DNA of 13,192 nt from Chromera velia. Its lineage: Eukaryota > Sar > Chromeraceae. Below are positions 1 through 7,352 of the stretch, piece after piece. Positions within the stretch are counted from its first letter, which is position 1. Every line of letters begins with the position of its first letter. Location: NCBI GenBank assembly GCA_018398765.1, contig JAHBMJ010004072.1:71156-84347 (forward strand), given 5' to 3'. The translations under genes and the position numbers were made by a program. Below the pieces are notes generated by a model. That model was not told where the DNA came from. It saw nothing but the letters and a program-made list of their open reading frames with translations, and ran no database searches.

Positions 1-1
1 G

Positions 2-2221
2 AAGCACTTGACTTCTGCCTTCTCTACAGGGGCTGTGCCTCAGTTGCGAGTCTTGATATTGAAGAGCAATCAGCTGATCACTCATTACTGTCTAAGGGCG
101 TTTTTTCACCGAAGTGTGCTGAGTGAGTTGGAAGTGTTGGACTTGAGCGAAGACAAGCGCACGTGTAAGTCGTTGTCGAGATACGGGGGGAGTTATTCTG
201 ATTTTGAGGCCGTTGCAAGTCCGAGTCGGTTTCCCAAACTTCGACGCCTTGATTTGGGGTGTTCAAGGCCGGTGATGTCTTCCTCAGAGTTCGATTCATT
301 TGCAAGTGGCTTGGGGGTGGATGGGGCGTCGCCTCTTGAAGAGATCGTGTTCACCGATGGTAATCGGGGATCTGTGTCAGATGGGGTTGTTGCCTTTGCC
401 GACGCCCTAAGCTCTGGCCACCTTCCTCAGCTGAGGGGTTTGACACTTCACCGTCCTAGTGACCTTAGGGGGGAAGAATTTGCTACACTATGTGAAAGCC
501 TGACAACAGGCAACGCTGCCCGCCTGCAGACGCTTGACCTTGAATTCCGTCCCGTTGACCCTGACGCGACAACGGGGGTGTTGGCTATTGGTAAAGCGAT
601 GCGGGAGAAGGGGTTGTATTCGCTGGAGAGCTTCCGTCTGTCTATCAGATCGGGTGTAGGCGGGGCTGCAATGTCAGCGTTGGGTATGGCAATGGGTTGG
701 GGGGGGTGTCCGAGGCTGAAGAACCTCGATTTGGAGTGGGCAGAAGAAGGGGATGAGGGGGTTGCGGGGATTGCGGAAGGTCTGAGTATGCGGGGTCTTT
801 CGTCTCTTCGTGATCTCTCCCTCAGGGTGAGGTGTTACTGGGAAGAGAAGGGAGGTGGGCAGGGAGAGGGAGAGGGCGAGAAAAAACGGTGGGGGGACGG
901 GTGTGTAGCGCTTGGGGAGTTTTTGAGCACCCATCAGGTCCCCTGCCTCGAAATTGTCAGACTGGATTGGTTCTCTAACCCTAGTTTGTGCTCTCTCTGC
1001 GAAGGTCTGTCTCGAGGCAGAGTCCCACCCGAAGTGTCGATGGACCTCCGTTTGGACGCAGATGACGGTAAATTTGTTTTCTTTCCGGAGATTCGTAGAA
1101 GCAGGTCTGAGCGAGAGAAGGATTTAGAAGTGGGAATGACAAGATTAAATGACGTGATTCGAGCAGACAAATTGGCAGGACTGAGAAAGGTTGGTCTCGC
1201 GCTGGGGGAGCTGGGGTACTTGCAGCCCCCCCAAGCAGTGGGGGTAGCGTTTGGCGAGGCCCTGGCTCACGCAGAGTTTCTTGAAGAGGTGGAAATGAAT
1301 TGTCCTTTCGATGAATGGTTTTCGGCCTTTTTGAAGGGCCTCTCGAGAGGTCCGCCGGGCTGTCTATCCGCCCTGCGGTCCCTCCGTTTCCCCGTCGTTT
1401 CATATAACTGCTCCAGTGTCGACGCAGAGGGCGCTCAGTCTCTGTCCGCTATAATCTGCAGGGGCTTGGTCCCTTCGCTCTCTGATCTGAAACTGACGTT
1501 GTCGAGAACCGGGGTAGAGGGGATGCAAGCGCTCAGAGATGCCTTTTCTTCACCGCATGTGTCAGCGTTGCGGAGGCTGAAGTTCAGCTTTACGCCCCGA
1601 CACCCGGAGGCATTGCAGTCCGCCTCAAACGACGAATTCGACCGCTCGTATGGTGACGAATTGCGTATCCTTTCTGTTGCTTTTAGCTCTGGCCGTCTTT
1701 GCAGGTTGACAGAACTAAAATTGAAGGGCATCGGCGGTATCTGCGATATCCGTGCCTTGTGTGTAGGTCTCGGTAGCGGTCAGCTGACTTCCCTTCGCAC
1801 GCTGAGTCTGAAACGCGTGCAGTTCACTTCAGGTATTTGTCTGGACGGTGGTGTGATGGGGTGCAGGGCTCTGTCAGAAGCGTTGGTTGTAGAGAAAGTA
1901 CCGGCCTTGGGGACTCTTGAGGTTGTCAAGTCACAGCTGAGAACTGAAGGGTTAAGGGCATTAGTCGAGGGATGGGAGGACCACAATCCTCCTTTGCTGA
2001 GACATCTGAATCTGAGAAACAACATGCTGACCAAGTATGCGACTGATCCTTTGTTGTCGCTTCAGAGGGCGAAGACGATGCCGTCGTTGGAGTGTGTCGA
2101 TCTTATCGGCAATCCTCTTGATGAAGAGTATGTGTTGCAGTGGGGGTCAGTTGATAACTTTAGATACCCCGGCGGTGACATCGACCTTAGAAGCGATTGT
2201 GGCATGTACGAGGTGGATTGA
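2..2221 (+). CDS. Leucine-rich-repeat protein, ribonuclease-inhibitor-like (5' partial)
   Basis: One uninterrupted frame of about 740 codons runs from the left edge to a TGA at 2219-2221. The first codons are already in repeat register and no ATG precedes them, so the true start lies upstream of the window. About 21 irregular LRRs can be counted. Each has a helical half ending like 'ADALSSGHLPQL' followed by a strand half like 'LRGLTL'; clear copies include FADALSSGHLPQLRGLTL, LCVGLGSGQLTSLRTLSL and LVEGWEDHNPPLLRHLNL. Such helix-strand repeats build an RI-type solenoid used for protein binding. A low-complexity Gly/Glu/Lys loop (about 838-900) interrupts repeats 9-10. I see no signal peptide, membrane segment, kinase or NACHT domain in this part. 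The last 40 residues after repeat 21 form a non-repeat cap. Function and partner are unknown. The lack of introns over 2.2 kb and the many degenerate repeats fit large lineage-specific LRR families. Confidence is high for LRR and low for any specific role. Confidence 0.88.
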   Translation, partial: KHLTSAFSTGAVPQLRVLILKSNQLITHYCLRAFFHRSVLSELEVLDLSEDKRTCKSLSRYGGSYSDFEAVASPSRFPKLRRLDLGCSRPVMSSSEFDSFASGLGVDGASPLEEIVFTDGNRGSVSDGVVAFADALSSGHLPQLRGLTLHRPSDLRGEEFATLCESLTTGNAARLQTLDLEFRPVDPDATTGVLAIGKAMREKGLYSLESFRLSIRSGVGGAAMSALGMAMGWGGCPRLKNLDLEWAEEGDEGVAGIAEGLSMRGLSSLRDLSLRVRCYWEEKGGGQGEGEGEKKRWGDGCVALGEFLSTHQVPCLEIVRLDWFSNPSLCSLCEGLSRGRVPPEVSMDLRLDADDGKFVFFPEIRRSRSEREKDLEVGMTRLNDVIRADKLAGLRKVGLALGELGYLQPPQAVGVAFGEALAHAEFLEEVEMNCPFDEWFSAFLKGLSRGPPGCLSALRSLRFPVVSYNCSSVDAEGAQSLSAIICRGLVPSLSDLKLTLSRTGVEGMQALRDAFSSPHVSALRRLKFSFTPRHPEALQSASNDEFDRSYGDELRILSVAFSSGRLCRLTELKLKGIGGICDIRALCVGLGSGQLTSLRTLSLKRVQFTSGICLDGGVMGCRALSEALVVEKVPALGTLEVVKSQLRTEGLRALVEGWEDHNPPLLRHLNLRNNMLTKYATDPLLSLQRAKTMPSLECVDLIGNPLDEEYVLQWGSVDNFRYPGGDIDLRSDCGMYEVD

Positions 2222-2729
2222 TTCTCTTGATTAAGCTTTCAGCATGCCTTTGAACTGTTGGTGGACGTGTCATGCGCAGAGAATTGGGTTCGTTTGTACT
2301 CAAATCGGTAACTCGATTTACATAATTAGTGTGTGAAATGTAGAAAAAGCTGCAAAACATATACATACCGCCAGACATATATAATTTATACTGTGATAAT
2401 TTAATTTTTGAACAGCAATCATTAACTTGAAGGCAAGAGGTAAATCACTGAATCATAGTCTGAATGTTTTTAGTCTAAGTAATGTTTAAAAGCCTGTAGT
2501 AAAAAGGGTAATATAATATATATCTAGTGCATGCTCTCAAAAAAAAAAAAAGTGAAAAGACTTTTAGTTTTTTTTTTTTTAGAAGACAAACGTGTGAAAC
2601 TTTTTCTGAAAGACAATTGGTGACCTAGTTTGTGACAATCTAAAGTCCGCCTAGCACTCCTATGCAGTGGTACTGTGAACAACGACCCTTACGATATTTT
2701 ATATTCAGTCTAGCAAATTCAGGTCATAA
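2222..2729. other. Non-coding 3' flank of the LRR gene
   Basis: This AT-rich stretch follows the LRR stop. All frames carry frequent stops and I see no protein motif. It holds two GCATGC sites (2242-2247 and 2529-2534) and the A13/T13 inverted repeat described separately. The LRR 3' UTR presumably lies in its first part, but no clear AATAAA-type signal stands out. Confidence 0.6.
2539..2580. repeat. A13/T13 inverted repeat (hairpin)
   Basis: Thirteen A's (2539-2551) and thirteen T's (2568-2580) flank a 16-nt centre, GTGAAAAGACTTTTAG, whose own AAAAG/CTTTT arms also pair. The whole can fold into one long hairpin with a small internal mismatch. It could be two opposed poly(A) tails, the core of a small foldback element, or a chance low-complexity palindrome. 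I see no flanking target duplication. Confidence 0.6.
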
Positions 2730-3245
2730 CAGCAACTGTTACAAACCGCGGACTCAAGGAAGCAAAGACGCAGCCCACGGAGACCAACTTTAACTAAGTT
2801 CAACAGATTTGTTCACCTGCTAGATCCAGTCATAGGAACACAAGAAAGGCCATACAGAGACAGAGATGGAGGGGGATTCCGGTGAGACAGCCTGTTTGAC
2901 TAGCTGTTTGATGAATCGAATACACCTTCTGCCTCTGCTACCAATGTTGCCGCTTCTTCAGCCAGCAGTAGGAGGAATGCAGTTGGTGGGAAGAGTCGGT
3001 ATACGGTTACTGATCCATGGAAAAACGATGGGATTGAGATTGATGTTTGTTATTTTCTTGCTTTTTGTGTAAAGGAGCGAGCAAATATGAAGAACAAAAA
3101 AGCTCTTGAAATATAAATTATGTCAAAAATATCACGTTTAGTCCGCATGCAAGCAACTGGAGAGGTGATTAGAGGGAAAGAGGGAGCGCCAGTTCACACG
3201 AAAAATATAAGAAAAGCCGTAAAAAATAATAAATTTATCTACTAA
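2730..3245 (+). pseudogene. Possible decayed coding frame of unknown origin
   Basis: Following a TAA at 2727, one frame runs for 172 codons with only three stops: TGA at 2883, TAG at 2901 and TAA at 3114. About eight would be expected by chance. The translation has a mixed, protein-like composition, including a Ser/Ala-rich stretch, then 'GGKSRYTVTDPWKND', then a hydrophobic stretch. I recognise no family. Segment 3120-3245 begins with ATG and encodes about 41 basic residues. The frame stops just before the left repeat of the retroelement. It may be an old gene or transposon fragment, or simply a lucky frame. An overlapping 68-residue ATG frame at 2866-3072 looks less natural. Confidence 0.22.
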
Positions 3246-3268
3246 TTCATAGAAATTACTAATTCATA
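3241..3268. repeat. Spaced direct repeat at the left border of the retroelement
   Basis: ACTAATTCATA occurs at 3241-3251 and again at 3258-3268, with a 17-bp period. The second copy abuts the first base of the left 332-bp repeat. It could be target-site sequence or a trace of slippage at insertion. No equivalent is seen beyond the right repeat. Confidence 0.55.
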
Positions 3269-3600
3269 TGTTCTCTAATCATGCCTACGGTCTATCCATC
3301 GGCTTGCAAGGATCGACGTAATACTGCGATTAATTGACATGCTGATTTCGAGCTATTAATGTTTAGCTCGGCGTGTATGTGAAGCGTCAGTCTCCGATAG
3401 TTTTTCGCATGCATACGTTTTTTGTATGTCGTGTAATTAGCATGTATTCGATAAAATCCAATTGAATCAGACAGCAGCCTGTTGGATTGTACTGGATTAT
3501 GGTAAATTGACCGTGTGCTCCTACCAACACATTTGTGCACAAACAACATAGGATCTCAGCTGTTGGAAGAGACTTTCAATTTCATAGAATCTCCATTATA
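3269..3600 (+). repeat. Left pseudo-LTR (332 bp)
   Basis: It is a direct repeat of 9075-9406 at a constant offset of 5806, with 12 substitutions (11 transitions, 1 transversion) and no indels, about 96.4% identical. It starts TGTTCTCTAATC and ends CTCCATTATA, so it lacks the TG...CA ends of classical LTRs. It contains a hairpin (CATAC, loop, GTATG near 3411-3428), an AATCCAA/TTGGATT inverted pair (about 3455-3488) and a perfect 12-bp palindrome, TTTGTGCACAAA (3532-3543). An 85-codon frame on the minus strand survives in both copies, but half of the differences change residues, so it is probably not a gene. Confidence 0.9.
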
Positions 3601-3788
3601 GATTCTTTTTCCGGGTCGGCTCTTTGCCTTGAACTTGGGAATTTTATAGACTGTCACGTGCATGCAGTGAAGTCCAGTCTCTCTGCTGTCCCTATAGACT
3701 GATTCTTAGGTACTTGAGGGACTCAGAGATATATAAGTCAGTGAAAGAACGGCTCGGTCAGGTGGAAGTAGAAGAGGCGCCCCCGGAT
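3601..3788 (+). promoter_or_regulatory. Retroelement leader with possible promoter elements
   Basis: The region between the left repeat and the first in-frame ATG of ORF1 contains TATAGACTG twice (3645-3653 and 3693-3701). It also contains CACGTG joined to GCATGC (3655-3665) and a TATA-like TATATAAG (3730-3737), about 50 bases before the ATG at 3789. Promoter function is a guess from these motifs. The ORF1 frame is already open from 3633, so coding could begin earlier. No tRNA-complementary primer site is seen directly after the repeat. Confidence 0.3.
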
Positions 3789-5332
3789 ATGGGAAGAATG
3801 GTTGAGCCAAGGAAGAGGATCCCAGATAGAATGGTTGTGAAACCATATCTGCCGGGTCATGAGCTGAAGGCGGACGAAGTCATCGTCCATATGTTCGACA
3901 CAGAGAAGACGGGAATGATAGAATAGGTCCTGGTGAAGATGAGGGTGGCAGACGCTGCGAATTTGAAAGCCATGAACAAGGATGCCCTCGAGTCCTCTAT
4001 GAAGGTGGAGGTAATGAATAAACAGGCATACAATAGACTGATCGTGCCGTCGAGGAAAATGAAGAAGGGGGGAGAGATAAACAAAAAGGCACATATCGGA
4101 ATGATGGAGGTAAAGGAAGCATGTGATGAGATGGTGGAGGGGGTGTTGATGCTAATGCTTCAGATGCCGCTCGACGGGGTGTTCTCGAAATCCAGAAGGG
4201 AGTATATGATGATGCAGAAGCGAATAGAATACAGAGAATATAACCGGAGGCTGACGAACAAAGTGAGAAGTGAGGGGGCTACATACATTGACACACACCT
4301 GGCCACTGAACATATAGCTGCCAGAGCGGGGGCACAGGTAGATGTGGCGAGTGAGATGTTGTGCTCAGTGGCGGAGATGGTGAAAGAGCATGGAGTCATG
4401 AAAATTTATGGGCGGGTTGTTCGTCTTCAGGAAGAGATGAAGAAAACCCGGAGAGGAGGGGGGAGTGGGCCAATGGGTGGGAAACACTCTATGTACCCGA
4501 CCTGTAACATCTAATCAGGGGGGATCACAGTTGAGGATGTAGATGTAGATGGCCCTGGGGTGACAGAGAAGGGGATTCCGAACACAAGGGTGGATGTACG
4601 CCAGACTAGGGGGGGGGTGGAATGGTGAACAGAGGGATGAATGATTGGAAGAAGGGGGATGGGGGAATTAGTCTGATGGTGCCTAATGGAAGGCCGAGAG
4701 TGAACGGTAATACAGGGGTGAACGGGGTGGGGGGGGGAGGGATGCAGGATAGCTTTGGGAGGCAGACAGGGACAGGGTCACCTAAGCGAGTGAGGTAGGT
4801 AACGCATTCTTCGGAGGGGAAGCAGGGGAACACAGACTCAGGGTTCGTGACCCCAAGATCCATGGGGAAGAGAGAAGAAGAGGGTCAGCAGATGTGAAAG
4901 AGAGCTATGACGCCCTTTAGACCGTCGTCTGCCGGGAGGGACAGGCCCACAATGAATGAAATGCAAATCTTCCCCCCAAATGTGCCGATGGTAGGTGGGA
5001 GGATCACATACGAGACACTGGTCAACCTTCTGGTGTATCGACAACCAAAGAATGGAGGTTTGGGGGGGAAACTCTGGCAAAAATGTATGGATGATGCCAG
5101 ACTGATGGTGTCTGTCATGTGCAGTGAAACACGATGGGGCCAGGTGAGGAGGGAGATGATCTTAGCGCTGAGGGACAGTGCAGTGGACGGGGATCTGGAG
5201 GGCTGTGACCTTCTGGAACTCGTTTATGCTTTCATCATACAGAAGAAGAGGGTTGAGGCTCTCTGTCTGCAGCAGGAGAAGGAGGGAGAGGGGGAGAAGG
5301 GAATGGGAGGTCGCCAGGTGGGACCTGAGTGA
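3714..5332 (+). pseudogene. ORF1 of the retroelement: gag-position basic protein, family not recognised
   Basis: The reading frame (open from 3633, first ATG at 3789) runs to about 4617, then continues one base back to a TGA at 5330-5332. It is broken by TAG 3924, TAA 4512, TAG 4796 and TGA 4895. The low stop density over about 540 codons and continuous protein-like composition show it was coding. The first part is Lys/Arg/Glu/Met-rich and probably helical, e.g. 'KSRREYMMMQKRIEYREYNR' near 4189. A Gly/Asn/Arg-rich low-complexity middle follows (4600-4900), then a more globular C-terminal part (4907-5332) with 'IFPPNVPMVGG' and several amphipathic helices. It sits where gag or ORF1 lies in retroelements and may bind RNA, but I see no zinc knuckle or other known fold. 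The DNA is strikingly purine-rich, unlike ORF2. The start codon is uncertain. TGA 5330 coincides with the composition switch and may be the genuine ORF1 end. Confidence 0.6.
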
Positions 5333-5602
5333 CTAGGGACTCAAGAGCATATCGGCAGAAGCAGTGGTCAGTTGAATGTTCAAATTAATTTTGATTCTTC
5401 TTTTTTGTTGTCTTTGTCTGATGAATTGCATGAGAAAGTGAGGGAATTGGTTGGAGTGATTGGGAAAGATACAGGGAATGGAAGGGGTTTTGGCAGGGAA
5501 AGTGTGAGAGAGAAAGTGGAGTCTGACTTTGATCGTCTTTCCCTCAGATTGGCTGGGGTGCGGATGTTTGTTGCATCCCTCCATGTGCATACAGTTCAAG
5601 CC

Positions 5603-5641
5603 TGTCCTGTTTGTGCATCGGAGATTCACAGATGCGATTGC
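5603..5641 (+). other. Cys/His cluster upstream of the nuclease (putative zinc site)
   Basis: Cysteines at 5603, 5612, 5633 and 5639 and a histidine at 5627 give C-x2-C-x4-H-x-C-x-C. The spacing suits metal binding. Penelope-like endonucleases usually carry a CCHH zinc motif, reported as absent in the Chlamys subgroup. Whether this cluster is its equivalent or an independent feature cannot be settled by eye. Confidence 0.5.
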
Positions 5642-5920
5642 CCGTTGACGACGGTTCTTGTCATTCAGACAACACAGCCACCTTCATACACTCTCCATGT
5701 TATGCCTGCGTCCCCTGAGGATGTGATGAATCCTTCTTGCAAGCTTCGGACTGTCTTTAAGAGAGGGTTTGGTCAGAAATGTTTGAGGAGACTTGTATAT
5801 TCCCATTTGCTGGCTGCTTCTACATGGTTGGGTCTGTCTGATACGAAATATTCTTCCTTTCTGAGAGAGGTCAAGGATGCTTGTACTGGGGTGGGAGAGG
5901 ATGCATCATGGTGGGACAAG

Positions 5921-6220
5921 GGAGTAATATATTTGATTTGGTCACGATGGAAGAGAGGCTTTTATATTGGAAGTACCGTTGGTAGGGCGCTTGATCGGTT
6001 CTTTTAGCACCTCACGAGTGCATTAAAACCGCGTCACGTTGGGAAGAAATGTAATAAGACGGGTCGTGGGTATGCACATCGCTTCTATTCTGTTTTGTCT
6101 GCTGATGCTTCCAGACACGGCCTCTTTGTTATCCTTCCTATTGCAAAGATTGAGGGTGGTCAGATAAATTTGCGCATGATGGAATACTTATGTATTCGTG
6201 CATATAAACCTACATGGAAT
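5921..6220 (+). other. GIY-YIG endonuclease domain
   Basis: The two signature strands are 'GVIYLI' (5921-5938) and 'FYIGST' (5960-5977). They are followed by an Arg candidate at 5984 or 5996, then His at 6008. The distal catalytic motif is 'EYLCIRAYKPTWN', with Glu at 6182-6184 and Asn at 6218-6220, matching the family pattern E...I..yKP..N. Five landmarks in the right order over about 100 residues make the assignment firm. TAG 6005-6007 lies where the family usually has Gln or another polar residue before the His. The nuclease is expected to nick target DNA to prime reverse transcription. Confidence 0.85.
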
Positions 6221-6922
6221 ACAGTTGGTGTGTTGAGGAGATTCAAGAATGACCCGGTGCGTAATCTGAGGGACCCTAATAAAAGGGATGTTCGCTCAAT
6301 TGCGTGGCACTGCAGGTATAGTGACAGGGTCTCAAGTCTGAGAAAGAGACTTAAATCTTCTGTTCACATGTCGAAGTTGGTGGGAAGAGTTGATAAAGGG
6401 GGCATTTTCCAATCTCGCTCCCTTTTCCTCTACAGGGTCACTGGCGAAGAGGGTGTGGGGGCGAAGAGAAGGGAAGGGGACGTGATTTCTCTTTTTCATG
6501 CACGACTGCTGACTGCATTGTTCAAGAAGGTCCTTCCCGATTCATCTCTTCGTTCATTTGATGCGACGAAGAATGATTTGAGTGCATGTATGCGCATAGT
6601 GCCCAGGGGTGGGATTCTTGGGGGAGGGAGGGCAACTTTTGACTTGAATGTGAGATGAATGTGCAAGTTGAATGGCTGGTCAGCAGCGACTTTGCTTAGA
6701 GGGGAGCTGATTACGATTCGGGTGCCCCTCGCTGACTTATCTTTTTTCCGATCTTTTTATTTTGCCATGTTTGAGGAGATAAGGAAAACTGTGTCTCCAT
6801 TGTCAAACGTGAGGCTTTGCCTTCTCCCTACAAAGCTGACTGATCTTCAACAGACTTTGGACAATACATATGGGATTTGTGGGGAAGGAGGAGGGGGTGA
6901 AGGTTCTTCTTGTGGATCGTCG

Positions 6923-7100
6923 TGTCGTTGCAGAGAGATTGCGGAATTATTTGATCTTCCTTTGCTTGATGGTCATGTGTGTTGTCTACTGTCTGCGTCT
7001 TCCTCTCTTAGATCTTTCTTCTCTCTTCCTCCTCACTTTTCTTCCAAGGCCAAGTTATGGCCTAATACTTGTGCATGGAATGTTGTCTCGAAGGGTATTG
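6923..7100 (+). other. CxC linker domain between nuclease and RT
   Basis: 'SSCRCRE' (Cys codons 6923 and 6929) is followed some 15 residues later by 'DGHV' (about 6967-6978). A CxC motif and a nearby GH pair between an N-terminal GIY-YIG and the RT are the hallmark reported for Naiad/Chlamys elements. An earlier Cys (6911) and the pair in 'GHVCCLL' add possible ligands. The boundary after the motif is arbitrary. Confidence 0.6.
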
Positions 7101-7352
7101 AGTCTTTCCTCCGTTCTGTTCTCATTTCTAATGGTGGCACTCGGGAGGGGGTTGGTCTAGGAAGGACAATGGGAAGGGGGAGGGGGAGGGAGAATACAAG
7201 AGGCAGGTCGATGAAAGGGGTCTTGTCTCCTGTAATGATTGCCGACCTTCGGGAGCGGTGGGTTTCAACACTTTCGTATGCTCAGGCAAATGAGAAAGAG
7301 GCCGGCCGTCCCAAGGAAGTCTATGGCAATCAGAAAGTTATTGACTGCTCTA

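Noticed and set aside
11-29. Splice acceptor (pyrimidine tract plus ACAG) at the left edge
   Set aside because: The bases before it are in perfect LRR register with the following repeat, so they are most likely coding.
674-2034. Several minus-strand frames opposite the LRR gene
   Set aside because: They are shadows of the strong sense frame, rich in Pro/Ser as expected from antisense of G-rich LRR codons.
2866-3072. 68-codon ATG frame (+)
   Set aside because: It is Leu/Met-rich with no support, and an overlapping frame reads more naturally.
3292-3549. 85-codon minus-strand frame in each pseudo-LTR (also 9098-9355)
   Set aside because: It is conserved only because the repeats are near-identical; about half of the nucleotide differences alter residues, and there is no recognisable fold.
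3269-3600. Hammerhead ribozyme in the repeats
   Set aside because: Near matches such as CTGACGC on the minus strand lack the full CUGANGA and GAAA cores in proper order.
7239-7330. ATG at 7239 as a separate RT start
   Set aside because: The first residues of that frame look random, while the other frame stays protein-like to about 7320. A frameshift explains it better.
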